From Verrucomicrobiota bacterium (GTDB lineage Bacteria; Verrucomicrobiota; Verrucomicrobiia; Limisphaerales; UBA8199), in the NCBI GenBank assembly GCA_012517205.1, contig JAAYVL010000018.1, positions 1-34,058 on the forward strand: a stretch of 34,058 bases of DNA, given 5' to 3'. Made by a program: the position numbers and the translations under genes. The notes beneath the pieces are model-generated. The model was not told the origin of the DNA, did no database searches, and saw only the letters and a list, made by a program, of their open reading frames with translations. Positions 6,846 through 15,457 of this stretch are shown here, in pieces; position 1 is the stretch's first letter; each line of letters begins with the position of its first letter.

Positions 6846-9800
6846 GCGGCGCGAGGAAGCTGCTCCGGCCCGGCGGCGCGGGTATGCCGATGCCAGCGCG
6901 CACGAACCCGCAGCCGCAAATCATCCAGGAGCGAATAGACCACGGGCGTCACGACCAGCGTCAGAAGCAGGCACAGCGCCTGCCCCCCGATGACCACCAC
7001 CGCCACGGCCCGGCGTTCTTCGGCCCCCGGCCCGGTGCCCAGCGCCAGCGGCAGCATCCCGGCGATCAGCGTCAGCGTGGTCATGAGAATCGGGCGCAGC
7101 CGCTCGCGGTTGCCCTGGAGGATCGCCGCGCCGCGCTCCAGCCCGGCGGCCCGGAGCTTGTTCATGTGGTCTATCTGGAGGATGGCATTCTTTTTGACGA
7201 CGCCAAAGAGGACCAGCAAGCCGAGCGCGGAATAGAGGTTGATGGTCTGGCCGGCGGCCAGCAGGGAAAGGAAGGCAAACGGCACCGAAAGCGGCAGCGA
7301 GAGCAGGATGGTGAACGGGTGCACGAGACTCTCGAACTGGGAGGCCAGGATGATATACATCAGGACGACCGACAGGGCGAAGGCGAACAGGAACTCCCGG
7401 AAGGTGGTTTCCAATTCGCGCGCGCGGCCCGAGACGCGCGTGGAATAGCCGGTCGGCAGCCCCATCTTCGCCACCTCGGCGCGCAGGGCGGCGATGCGGT
7501 CTGCCTGCGCGTAGCCGGGAGCCACCGCCGCCCGCAAGCTCACCTGCCGCTGGCGGTCCAGCCGGTCAATGCGCGAGGGCGCCTGGGTGGACACCAGCTT
7601 CACCACGTTATCCAGCCGCACCAGCCCGCCGTTCTGCCGCGGGACGTACAGCCGGCGGATGGGGTCGGCTTCGTTGCGGTCGCCCTCCTTCAACCGCACC
7701 TGCACATCGTAATCCTCGCTCATGGTGTCGTCGCGGAAACGGGTCACGCGCTGATCGCCGCCCACCATGACGCGCAGGGCGTTGGCGATGTCGGTGGTGC
7801 TGACGCCCAGGTTGGCGGCGCGCTCGCGGTCAATTTCCACGCGCAGCTCGGGCTTGTCGAGCTTGAGCGTGGTGTCGGCATCCAGCAGGCCCAGCGCCGG
7901 CGCGTTGGTGCGCAGATGCTCGGCGTAGGTGTTCAGCAAATCGAGGTCCGGCCCGAGCAGCGAAAAATCAATGTCCGAGTTGGGGCCGCCGCCGACGAAT
8001 GTCTGCGGGTTGCGGATGGCCATCCGGAGGTCCGGCAACTGGCGCAGGCGGCGGCGAATCTCCTGCTGGATGTCGCGTTGCGTGTAATTTCCGCGCCAGG
8101 CATCCCACGGGGGCCAGTGCGCCAGCCGGGCCCAGCGGAAGGTGCGTTCGCGATGCGGCGCGAGCTGGACGAAAAAGTTGGCGCCGTTGACGCCGCCCAG
8201 GAACCCGCTGCCGGCGGTGGCCAGCACCAGGCGCACGCCGGGCACCGAACGCAATTCCTCCTCGATGCGCAGGGACACCTCGTTCATCGCCGTCAGGCTG
8301 GTTCCTTCGGGCGCGGTGACGCGCACATCAAATTCGCCCTCATCCACGTTGCTGGGCAGGTATTCCTGCCGGACCAACTGGTAGAGCGGCGCCGCGGAGG
8401 CGATCACCAGCGCGGCCAGCCCCGCCACCGCCCACCGGTGCCCCAGGGCGCCGCGCAGGAGTTTCAGGTAGCCGGCATCCAGGCGGCGATAAAACCCGCC
8501 GCGGGAGCGCGCCCCGGCCCCGGCGTCCGGGCGGCCGCGCCCGTTGCCCATGTGCAGCAGGCGGGCGCTCATCATCGGCGTCAGCGTGAACGAGACCAGC
8601 AGGCTCACCAGCACCGCCACCGCCGCCGTGAAGCCGAACTGGTAGAGAAAGCGCCCGGAGATGCTCGACATGAAGGAAACCGGGACGAAGATCACCACCA
8701 GGCTGAACGTGGTGGCCATGACGGCCAGCCCGATCTCGGCCGTGGCCGCGCGCGCCGCCGCGAAGGGGCGCATCTGCTTTTCCTCGACGAACCGGAAGAT
8801 GTTTTCCAGCACCACGATGGCATCATCAATGACGATTCCCACCATCAACACCAGCGCGAGCATGGTGACGCTGTTGAGGGTGAACCCCAGCGCCTTCATC
8901 AGGCCAAAGGCGGAAATCACGGAGGTGGGGATGGCCACCGCGGCGATGATCATCGCGCGCCAGTTGCGCATGAACAGCAGCACCACCAGGCAGGCCAGGA
9001 GGCTGCCCAGGACCAGGTGCCGCTGGATTTCGTGCAAGGCCTCGTAGATGTAGTGCGATTGGTCGCGGGTGACCTGCAGCTTGACGTCGGCCGGAAGCTG
9101 CGGCGCCACCTCGCGCAGCTTCTGCTTGACGCCCTCGATGACGGCGACGGTATTGGCGCCGGACTGGCGCAGCACGTTGAGCGCGACGGTGGGCTCCCCG
9201 TTGAGCCGGGAAATGGAACGCTGTTCCTTCGTGCCGTCCTCGGCCCAGCCGATGTCCCGCACGCGAATGGGCGTGCCCTGGCGCGTGGTAATCACCAGGT
9301 CGTTGAACGCGCGGGCGTCGGGCAGCCGCCCCATCGTCCGCAGCGTCTCCTCCCGCAGGCTGCCCGTGACATTGCCGCCCGGGATGTTCGCGTTTTGGGC
9401 GGCGACCGCGTCCCGCACGGCGGTAATCGGCACCTGGTAGGCGGCGAGCCGGTCGGCGTCCACCCACACGTTGATCGCCCGCGACAAATCGCCGACCAGC
9501 TCCACCTGCCCCACGCCGGCGGAGCGTTCGATCTGCTTTTTCACAATCTTGTCCGCGATCTCGGACAACTCGCGCTGCGACCGGTTGCCCGCCAGCGCAA
9601 TGCTCATGATGGGAGCCTGGTCCGGCTCCGCCTTGGCGATCGTGGGCGGGTCGGCGTCGCGGGGCAGATCGCGCACCACCGTCGCCACCCGGTCGCGCAC
9701 GTCTTGCGCCGCCGCGTCAATATCCCGCTTCAGGTCGAAGGTGACGACGGCAAACGCGGCGCCAGAGCCGCAAATCGAGCGCAGTTCCTGGATGCCCTCG

Positions 9801-10024
9801 ATGGTGTTGAGGACTTCTTCCATGGGCTGGGCGATCTGGGACTCCACCTCCGCCGGCGCGGCGCCCGGCAGGCGCGTGCTGACCCGGACCGTGGGCAGGT
9901 CCACCGAGGGAAAGCGATCCACCTCGAGGTGCAGGTAGCCCGCCATCCCCACCACCACCAGGCTCAGCACGATCATCGTGGCGAAGACCGGCCGCCGGAT
10001 GCAAATCTCAGCCAGTTTCTGCAT
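6842..10024 (-). CDS. RND efflux permease (HAE1/AcrB-like)
   Basis: A 1060-aa inner-membrane RND pump of full family length. The N-terminus (ICIRRPVFATMIVLSLVVVG) is the usual cytoplasmic tail and TM1. TM4 carries VGIVIDDAIVVLEN with Asp400 and Asp401, equivalent to the AcrB proton-relay pair. PSVDLPTVRVSTRLPGA and QPMEEVLNTIEGI are porter-domain signatures. C-terminal features include LYSALGLLVLFGVVKKNAILQIDHMN (TM10 region) and RLRPILMTTLTLIAGMLPLALG. It should export hydrophobic compounds with the adaptor encoded immediately upstream, 2 bases before its start. No TolC-type channel is encoded next to this pair, so a channel must come from elsewhere, possibly the CzcC-like protein at 12783. 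Confidence 0.95.
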   Translation of the reverse strand: MQKLAEICIRRPVFATMIVLSLVVVGMAGYLHLEVDRFPSVDLPTVRVSTRLPGAAPAEVESQIAQPMEEVLNTIEGIQELRSICGSGAAFAVVTFDLKRDIDAAAQDVRDRVATVVRDLPRDADPPTIAKAEPDQAPIMSIALAGNRSQRELSEIADKIVKKQIERSAGVGQVELVGDLSRAINVWVDADRLAAYQVPITAVRDAVAAQNANIPGGNVTGSLREETLRTMGRLPDARAFNDLVITTRQGTPIRVRDIGWAEDGTKEQRSISRLNGEPTVALNVLRQSGANTVAVIEGVKQKLREVAPQLPADVKLQVTRDQSHYIYEALHEIQRHLVLGSLLACLVVLLFMRNWRAMIIAAVAIPTSVISAFGLMKALGFTLNSVTMLALVLMVGIVIDDAIVVLENIFRFVEEKQMRPFAAARAATAEIGLAVMATTFSLVVIFVPVSFMSSISGRFLYQFGFTAAVAVLVSLLVSFTLTPMMSARLLHMGNGRGRPDAGAGARSRGGFYRRLDAGYLKLLRGALGHRWAVAGLAALVIASAAPLYQLVRQEYLPSNVDEGEFDVRVTAPEGTSLTAMNEVSLRIEEELRSVPGVRLVLATAGSGFLGGVNGANFFVQLAPHRERTFRWARLAHWPPWDAWRGNYTQRDIQQEIRRRLRQLPDLRMAIRNPQTFVGGGPNSDIDFSLLGPDLDLLNTYAEHLRTNAPALGLLDADTTLKLDKPELRVEIDRERAANLGVSTTDIANALRVMVGGDQRVTRFRDDTMSEDYDVQVRLKEGDRNEADPIRRLYVPRQNGGLVRLDNVVKLVSTQAPSRIDRLDRQRQVSLRAAVAPGYAQADRIAALRAEVAKMGLPTGYSTRVSGRARELETTFREFLFAFALSVVLMYIILASQFESLVHPFTILLSLPLSVPFAFLSLLAAGQTINLYSALGLLVLFGVVKKNAILQIDHMNKLRAAGLERGAAILQGNRERLRPILMTTLTLIAGMLPLALGTGPGAEERRAVAVVVIGGQALCLLLTLVVTPVVYSLLDDLRLRVRARWHRHTRAAGPEQLPRAA

Positions 10025-10026
10025 CG

Positions 10027-11238
10027 TCAGTTCGGCTCCGCCTCCGGGCGGGCCACCCGCTGGCCCGTGCGCAGGCCGCCGGGGTTCAACACGACCGTTT
10101 CCCCGGCTGACAAACCGGAGACAATCTCCACCCAGTCCGGCCCGCGGTGCCCGGTGCTCACGACTTTCTCCACCGCCCGGCCGTCCTCAACCACGACGAC
10201 CTTCTCCAGCCCGGCGAACGTGATCACGGCCTTCTCGGGCACCGTGAGCGCGGGGTCGGCCTCGGCCACGACGATCTGCGCCCGCGCGAACAGCCCGGGC
10301 CGCAGCGACCCCTGCCGGGGCACGTCGGCTTCCACGCGCAGCGTGCGGGTTTGCTCATCCAGCGCCGGGCTGAGCCGGGCAATCTGCCCGGTGTAAAGCC
10401 GGGAATCACCCTCCACGTGCAGTTGCACCACCTGGCCAACCCGCACCCGGGCGCACTCGCGCTCGGGCACGTCCAGGCGCAGCCGCAGCCGGGCGGTTTT
10501 TACCAGGCGCACAATCGGCACCCCCACCGCGACATATTCGCCGATCGTGGCCGGCCGCGCCTGCACCGCGCCGTCAAAGGGCGCGCGCACCGAGGCATCG
10601 GCCAGGCGTTTGCGGGCCAGGTCAAACTCCGCCCGCCGCTGCGCGACCGTCGCCATCCGGCCGCGGGCTTCTTCCAAGGCCGAGTCGTAGCGCGCGGCGG
10701 CCACCGTGTAGGTGGCTTCCACGGTATCCACTTCCGATTGGGACGCGATGCCCGAGCCTGACAGCCGCTGGACGCGCTCCCGGTTCTTCGCCGCTTCCTC
10801 CAGCACCGCCCGGGCCTGCCGCACAGCGGTCACCTGTTCCAACTCGATCCGGTCATCGTCGCCGGCGATCGGAAGCCCCAGCGCCGCGCGCGCCTGCGCC
10901 AGGGCCGCCGCCGCTTCCTGCAATCCCAGCTCGTAATCACGCGGCTCGATCTGCGCGACGAGGTCGCCCTGGCGCAACTCGCTGCCGATATCCACCTCCA
11001 GGCGCTCCAGGCGCCCCGCCACTTTGGCGCTGAGGGTGGCCTGCTCTTGCGCCGCCAGCGACCCGGTCGCCCCGATAGTCCGGGCGATCGCCCGCGTTTG
11101 CGCGCGCGCGACGCTCACCGGACGCGCGGGCATGGCTGCGGGGTCCGCCGGCTTCCCACGATCGGGTTGGCCGCAGGAAACCAGGCCCGCCAGGCCCAAT
11201 CCCACCGCTCCGATGACTACGCAAGCACCGACTTTCAT
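10027..11238 (-). CDS. RND periplasmic adaptor (membrane fusion lipoprotein)
   Basis: A 403-aa MFP/HlyD-like adaptor. The N-terminal signal ends in lipobox LVSC (Cys22), predicting a lipoprotein. The lipoyl half-motifs flank an alpha-hairpin: LSAKVAGRLERLEVDIGSEL and GDLVAQIEPRDYELGL, then a coiled coil at about residues 95-215, then VRAPFDGAVQARPATIGEYV. The beta-barrel and membrane-proximal domains follow (SLRPGLFARAQIVV, VVEDGRAVEKVVSTG). It bridges the permease at 6842-10024 to an outer-membrane channel. The two genes are separated by 2 bases and are surely one transcript. The ATG at 11238 is the first start with a sensible signal peptide. Confidence 0.92.
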   Translation of the reverse strand: MKVGACVVIGAVGLGLAGLVSCGQPDRGKPADPAAMPARPVSVARAQTRAIARTIGATGSLAAQEQATLSAKVAGRLERLEVDIGSELRQGDLVAQIEPRDYELGLQEAAAALAQARAALGLPIAGDDDRIELEQVTAVRQARAVLEEAAKNRERVQRLSGSGIASQSEVDTVEATYTVAAARYDSALEEARGRMATVAQRRAEFDLARKRLADASVRAPFDGAVQARPATIGEYVAVGVPIVRLVKTARLRLRLDVPERECARVRVGQVVQLHVEGDSRLYTGQIARLSPALDEQTRTLRVEADVPRQGSLRPGLFARAQIVVAEADPALTVPEKAVITFAGLEKVVVVEDGRAVEKVVSTGHRGPDWVEIVSGLSAGETVVLNPGGLRTGQRVARPEAEPN

Positions 11239-11358
11239 GTTCTCATACTATGCCGCTACCCGGCCTTATGGCGAAAGAAATCAACGCCCAAAGCCAATTT
11301 CAGGCGCGCCCGGGCTTTTGCGTGGCGGAGCCGCTGGTTCAAGGTTCGGGTTATATCA

Positions 11359-11371
11359 CCGGTTAAACCGG
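11359..11371. promoter_or_regulatory. Candidate operator dyad
   Basis: CCGGTT-A-AACCGG is a perfect dyad with a single central base, 121-133 bases upstream of the adaptor ATG (11238). The position suits a regulator binding site for the RND operon, but no regulator gene is adjacent. Chance occurrence in GC-rich DNA is possible. Confidence 0.3.
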
Positions 11372-11416
11372 AACGATTCACTCGGGTCGTTTACCCGCCC
11401 ATCCTCGTTTTATCGG

Positions 11417-11435
11417 GATCTGATCGGGTCAGATC
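11417..11435. promoter_or_regulatory. Candidate operator, 7-bp perfect inverted repeat
   Basis: GATCTGA-TCGGG-TCAGATC has perfect 7-base arms around a 5-base spacer, 179-197 bases upstream of the adaptor start. This geometry resembles a TetR/MarR-type operator, families that often control RND pumps. No such gene lies in the window, so the regulator is unknown. Confidence 0.38.
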
Positions 11436-11589
11436 GTCCAAGCCGCAGCCCCGGCGAACCCTTTGCTTAACAAATTTAAGGGCATAGCCGCTGAATCCCG
11501 AACCTTTCGCCAGTAAAATCAATGGTTTAGGTATAGAGAGGGATAAAATCATGCCGACTTCGACATACCCGGGACATACCTTGGACTTA

Positions 11590-11712
11590 CCCTGCCTCTA
11601 CGCCGTGTACAAGGGGTGTACAAGGGATGCCCATCGGGAGTCCATGGGATTTTAGCTAGTACATCCGATGAGCATCCCTTGTACACCCCTTGTACACGGC
11701 GTAGAAGCAGGG
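11590..11712 (-). repeat. Palindromic repeat element, copy 2
   Basis: Arms 11590-11637 and 11665-11712 pair at 46 of 48 positions. The core is near-identical to copy 1 (361-481) but in reverse orientation. The distal arm bases (CCCTGCCTCTA with its partner TAGAAGCAGGG) are unrelated to those of copy 1 yet still complementary to each other. It lies between two divergently transcribed operons, so it cannot be a shared 3'-end terminator. The right flank (11700-11800) is purine-rich, as with copy 1. Confidence 0.85.
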
Positions 11713-12266
11713 GGTCTCCAAGGCCTTTGGATAGTGGCTATGGGTGCCTGAAAAGGCCGAAACGAGGGGAAAGGATGGGAGGAAAAGCATTAAGCTCCGT
11801 AAAAACAGTTAGTTATGAATCCAGGGCTGACAAAAGGCGGCTTTTCAGGGGCGGGCGAGTGTCCGAATAGGTTTTGGCTTCGCGAATCCTTTATCTGAAA
11901 CGTTGACGCTACACATTCCAACCGTGCGCCCTCGCTCTATTGGAGCCGAAACGGGCCTGACAAGCCAGCGGAGAGCCTCAATGAACTGTTTGGTTGGCGT
12001 ATTCAACGGGTTGGCCACTGGCTTACAAATGCTTTTTGCCCGTAAAATCAGTGACTTGCGCGTTCTGTGAAGTCGGATTGAGGTTGAAATCTGAGTCGTT
12101 TTGGTTAAATCCATTCCCGACCGGCCCGAATAGCCTTTGGCCCGGCGTTCGGTTGCGGGCGTCAAGCCGCAATGCCTCCTCATCCTCCACACCCGGCGGT
12201 CAAGGCTGACGGCAGGCGGGGTGATCAATTAGCCTGAGGGCGATAAAAACTTGAACTTCCGCCACA

Positions 12267-12689
12267 ATGAGGGCATCTATAAAACGTCTGATGCGATTCT
12301 GGCGGATACCCGCGGTTCTGGTGATGGTCACCCTTTGGGTGGCGGCAGGGTCGCATTGTCTGCTGGCGGCGCTTCCCGGACTGGAGTTTCTCTCCTGCTG
12401 CCAGCACGCGGAATCCGAACGCTCGCCCGCGCACGCGGAAGAGGATTGCGCCGGCGATGGCTGCTCGACGATCGAGTCCGGCTGCTACCGGCTGGAAAAG
12501 CCCCAATCCCTGCCGCTCAAGCCCTTGCTGGCGTCGGCGGTGGTCGGGGACGCCGTGCCCGGGGATGCCCGGCCGGACGGGGCGGCCTTCCTGAACTTGC
12601 GTTCTTCCTCTCCGCCTGAGCTTCTCCGCGCCTGGCAATTCTCTCAGCGCACGGCCCAGCCGCCGCGCGCGCCTTCCCGCGTTTCTTAA
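12267..12689 (+). CDS. Small exported Cys/His-rich protein, first gene of metal-efflux operon
   Basis: A 140-aa protein with an N-terminal hydrophobic segment (IPAVLVMVTLWVAAGSHCLLA) that should direct export or membrane anchoring. A cluster of cysteine, histidine and acidic residues follows (SCCQHAESERSPAHAEEDC and GDGCSTIESGC, residues about 43-72). The C-terminal half is Pro/Ser/Ala-rich and probably flexible. I do not recognise a named family. Its position as the first gene before a CzcC-B-A set, and its metal-ligand-rich segment, suggest periplasmic metal binding or sensing; this is inference. The distance to the next ATG is 93 bases, with a hairpin at 12692-12707 between them. Confidence 0.65.
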   Translation: MRASIKRLMRFWRIPAVLVMVTLWVAAGSHCLLAALPGLEFLSCCQHAESERSPAHAEEDCAGDGCSTIESGCYRLEKPQSLPLKPLLASAVVGDAVPGDARPDGAAFLNLRSSSPPELLRAWQFSQRTAQPPRAPSRVS

Positions 12690-12691
12690 AC

Positions 12692-12707
12692 AGTCCCGGT
12701 CGGGACT
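12692..12707 (+). terminator. Short hairpin between Cys-rich gene and czcC-like gene
   Basis: AGTCCCG and CGGGACT pair perfectly around a 2-base tip (in practice 6 bp with a 4-base loop), directly after the stop codon at 12689 and followed by TTCT. It could be an attenuating terminator or an mRNA-processing stem that lowers expression of the downstream pump genes. Confidence 0.35.
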
Positions 12708-12782
12708 TCTCCGTCCGGATGGCGGGGTTCCACGCCTCCGGCCGATTCCGTTGGTATTGGTTTAAGCCTGTTTAGTTTGTTT

Positions 12783-14186
12783 ATGAAACGAAAGATTTAT
12801 TGGAAATGGCCACTGCTCCTGGCGGTGGCGCTGGGCGGCGCAAGCGCGCGCCCGGCAATGAGCCAGGAATCCGGGCCGTCGGCGGGCGCCGGGGCGCTGA
12901 CGCTGGAGGCGGCAGTCCGGCGGGCGCTGACGCGCAATCTTGAGCTCAGCGTGGCGGAAAGCCGGGTGGCGAGCGCCGCCGGGCGCGCCGCCCAGGCGAA
13001 GCTGTGGCCCAACCCGGAACTGGAGCTGAGCGCCGAGGACTGGCCGACCGAGGGCGGCGGTTTCTCCGAGGCGAAAAAGCTGGCGGGGGTGTCGCAGACG
13101 TTTCCGTTCCCGGGCAAGAAAAAGCTCGAGGGGCGGATCGGCGAGTGGGGCGTCCGGCTTAGCCAGGCGGAGTATGATCTGCGGCGCGTGGAACTGGTGC
13201 GGGAAGTGAAAACCGCCTTCTTCGAGGTGCTGGCGGCGGAGCGCCTGACGGCGGTGGCGCGCGAGCTGGTGGCTGTGGCCGAGTCGTCGGCGGCGACCGC
13301 CCGCAAGCGGGTGCAGGCGGGGGCGGCGGCGGACCAGGAGCAACTGCGCGCGGAGATTCCCCTCGAACAGGCCCGAACCGAACTGGCGGGCTTCGAGCGG
13401 GAAGAGGAAGCCGCGCGCCAGAAGCTGGCCCACTTGCTGGGCAGCCCTGAATGGGCGGGCGCGCCGGTCAGCGGCGCCCTGGCGGAGACCGCGGACCTGG
13501 CCGTGCTGGAGACCGCGCCGGCGCGCTGGCTGGCGGGACACCCCAGCGTCCGGGCGGCGCGGGCGGACAAGGAGCGGGCGGACGCGGCGGAGCGCCGCGC
13601 CCGGCTCGAGCCGTATCCCGATGTGAAGTTTGGCGCCGCCGGGGGGCAGGAAGCCGGCAGCCGCGCCTCGATCGTGCAATTCAGCCTTTCCCTGCCGCTG
13701 CCTTTGATTGACCGCTCCCGGGGCCGGCGCCAGGAGGCCCGGGCGGACGCGGCGGCGGCGGCGGCCGGGCTGGCGGCGGTTGAACAGCAGTTGCTGCGGG
13801 ATTGGAGCACGGCCAGCCAGCGGCTGCGGACCGCCGCGCAGCAGGCGGCCGGTTATCGCGAGCACATTCTGCCCAGGGCCACCGAGGCGCTGCGGCTGGT
13901 GCAACGCGGTTTCGAGGAGGGGAAATTCGGCTTTATGGATTTGCTGGACACGCAGCGCACCGCCGCCGAAGCGCGGCTCAGTTACCAGCAGAAACTGCTG
14001 GAGCTGAACATCGCGCAGGCCAACATCGAAGCCCTGCTGGCGGCGGGGGCCGACGAACCCCGCGGCGCGCGCGGAACCCCGGCGCCCGAAACGGCCTGGG
14101 CCGGCCCGCCCGAAAACCCCGCCCGCGCCGGAGGACCGGCGGCGCGCCCCATCACCGGAACCGACTTTAACCCCCACGATCTATGA
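12783..14186 (+). CDS. Outer-membrane efflux protein, TolC/CzcC-like
   Basis: A protein of about 467 aa of the outer-membrane efflux (OEP) family, the channel of a heavy-metal RND system. It has a signal peptide (MKRKIYWKWPLLLAVALGG), then two OEP repeats with long amphipathic helices (LTLEAAVRRALTRNLELSVA at the start and a second helix set near residues 270-420 with FEEGKFGFMDLLDTQRT). The last 45 residues are Pro/Ala/Gly-rich low complexity. The ATG at 12783 is chosen; a TTG two codons upstream is less likely. It overlaps the adaptor start by the ATGA arrangement at 14183-14186, implying translational coupling. Confidence 0.9.
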   Translation: MKRKIYWKWPLLLAVALGGASARPAMSQESGPSAGAGALTLEAAVRRALTRNLELSVAESRVASAAGRAAQAKLWPNPELELSAEDWPTEGGGFSEAKKLAGVSQTFPFPGKKKLEGRIGEWGVRLSQAEYDLRRVELVREVKTAFFEVLAAERLTAVARELVAVAESSAATARKRVQAGAAADQEQLRAEIPLEQARTELAGFEREEEAARQKLAHLLGSPEWAGAPVSGALAETADLAVLETAPARWLAGHPSVRAARADKERADAAERRARLEPYPDVKFGAAGGQEAGSRASIVQFSLSLPLPLIDRSRGRRQEARADAAAAAAGLAAVEQQLLRDWSTASQRLRTAAQQAAGYREHILPRATEALRLVQRGFEEGKFGFMDLLDTQRTAAEARLSYQQKLLELNIAQANIEALLAAGADEPRGARGTPAPETAWAGPPENPARAGGPAARPITGTDFNPHDL

Positions 14187-15445
14187 AAACCCGAGCTTAT
14201 TGGAATACCGGCTGGCTGCTCGTGCTGGCCTTGACCCTTTCAACCAGCGCCCTCGCGCACCGCGAAGCGCCGAAACCCGAAGCCCCCGGCGGCCACGCCG
14301 AGCCCGGCGGCGAGGCGCACCCGGCGGCGGCAAAGGAACACTGCGAGGAGCACGACCTGCTGGAAGCGGAGTGCGGCATCTGCCACCCGGAAATCGCCGC
14401 GCAGCTTAAGCCCGGGCAGGGAACCAAGGTGCGGTTGCCCGCCGCGGACTCCGCCGCGCTGGCGGGGGTGGAACTGGCGCAGGCGCAGCGGGGCGAGATT
14501 CGCGAACACCTCGATTGCTATGCCGAGCTGACCTTCAACCAGAACCGGCTGGCGCAAATCGTGGCGCCAGTCGGCGGCATCCTGCAATCCGTGACCGCGG
14601 ACCTGGGCACGCAGGTCAAAGAAAAGCAGACCGTGGCGACGATATGGTCCGCCGCCCTCGCGGAAGCCGTGGCCCGCGCCGTGCTGAGCCACCAGACGCT
14701 CGAACGCGAGCGCAAATTGCGGGCCGAGCGGGTGACCTCGGAAAAGGACTTGCAGCAGGCCGAGGCCGAGCACCTGGGCGCCTGCCAGCAACTGCGCTTG
14801 CAGGGGTTTACCGAGGAACAGATTGACCGGCTGGGACGCGAGCCCCAGGAACCGGTGCTGATGGAAGTGCGCGCCCCGTTCGCCGGCGAGATCGTGGAAC
14901 GCAACGCCGTGCGCGGCGCGCTCGTGGAAGCCGGCAAATCGCTGTTCACCCTGACGGACCGCTCCACGTTGTGGGCGATTTTAAGCCTCGAGGAAGCGGC
15001 CCTGGGCCGGGTGCGGGTGGGGCAGGAAGTGGAGCTGCGGGTGGACGCGTTTCCCGGCCGGACCTTCCGCGGCCGGCTGACCTGGATCGCCGCCGAGGTG
15101 GACGAGCGCAGCCGCAAGGCGCGCGCCCGCGCCGAGATCGCCAATCCGGAAGGCCTGCTGCGCGCCCGCATGTTTGCCAAAGCGCGCATCCTGACCCGCC
15201 CGGCGGAGCAGGCCCTGCTGCTGCCGCCCGCGGCCTTTTGCTCGCTCGAGGGCAAACCGTTTGTCTTCGTCAAGCTCGCCGATGATTTGTTCGAGGCGCG
15301 GGCGGTGGCGGTGGGCCTCAAGGACGACGAACGCTGGCAGGTGGCGGCGGGGCTGCAGCCGGATGAAACCGTGGTGGTCAATCACGGCTTCGCGTTGAAA
15401 TCGCAGTGGCTCAGCTCGCGCATGGGCGCGGGCTGCGCGGATTGA
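14183..15445 (+). CDS. RND metal-efflux periplasmic adaptor, CzcB-like
   Basis: A 420-aa membrane-fusion adaptor. A signal peptide (WLLVLALTLSTSALA) is followed by a His/Glu-rich segment and a small metal-binding motif, EAECGICHPE (Cys64, Cys67, His68). This matches the N-terminal metal domain common in HME-type adaptors; the exact CxxCH spelling also fits a c-type heme site, though I favour metal binding. The lipoyl and hairpin regions follow (IVAPVGGILQSVTADLGTQV, LMEVRAPFAGEIVERNAVRG), then the beta-barrel (LWAILSLEEAALGRVRVGQE). It delivers periplasmic metal to the CzcA-like pump encoded 12 bases downstream. Confidence 0.92.
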   Translation: MKTRAYWNTGWLLVLALTLSTSALAHREAPKPEAPGGHAEPGGEAHPAAAKEHCEEHDLLEAECGICHPEIAAQLKPGQGTKVRLPAADSAALAGVELAQAQRGEIREHLDCYAELTFNQNRLAQIVAPVGGILQSVTADLGTQVKEKQTVATIWSAALAEAVARAVLSHQTLERERKLRAERVTSEKDLQQAEAEHLGACQQLRLQGFTEEQIDRLGREPQEPVLMEVRAPFAGEIVERNAVRGALVEAGKSLFTLTDRSTLWAILSLEEAALGRVRVGQEVELRVDAFPGRTFRGRLTWIAAEVDERSRKARARAEIANPEGLLRARMFAKARILTRPAEQALLLPPAAFCSLEGKPFVFVKLADDLFEARAVAVGLKDDERWQVAAGLQPDETVVVNHGFALKSQWLSSRMGAGCAD

Positions 15446-15457
15446 GCGGAGGCGCGC

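Larger units (their letters stand above)
11239..12266. other. Gene-poor spacer between two divergent RND operons
   Basis: About 1 kb without a convincing gene. It holds the promoter zone of the leftward RND operon (with dyads at 11359-11371 and 11417-11435), the palindromic repeat at 11590-11712, and a 500-base stretch before the Cys-rich gene. A 127-codon minus frame (11845-12228) and a 29-codon plus frame at 11981 lack homology I can recognise or good codon usage, and may be relics. Confidence 0.55.

Noticed and set aside
6740-10396. A 1218-codon open frame on the plus strand
   Set aside because: It is antisense to the RND permease and adaptor genes along its whole length, is unusually rich in His, Gln, Arg and Gly, and shows no domain. 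It is a by-product of GC-rich codon use in the real genes.
11616-11870. 84-codon frame starting in the second repeat
   Set aside because: Begins inside the palindromic repeat and has no protein-like composition afterwards.
14373-14390. c-type heme site (CxxCH) in the CzcB-like adaptor
   Set aside because: The motif lies in the small N-terminal metal-binding segment typical of these adaptors, where relatives have the same cysteines without the histidine, so a heme is unlikely.
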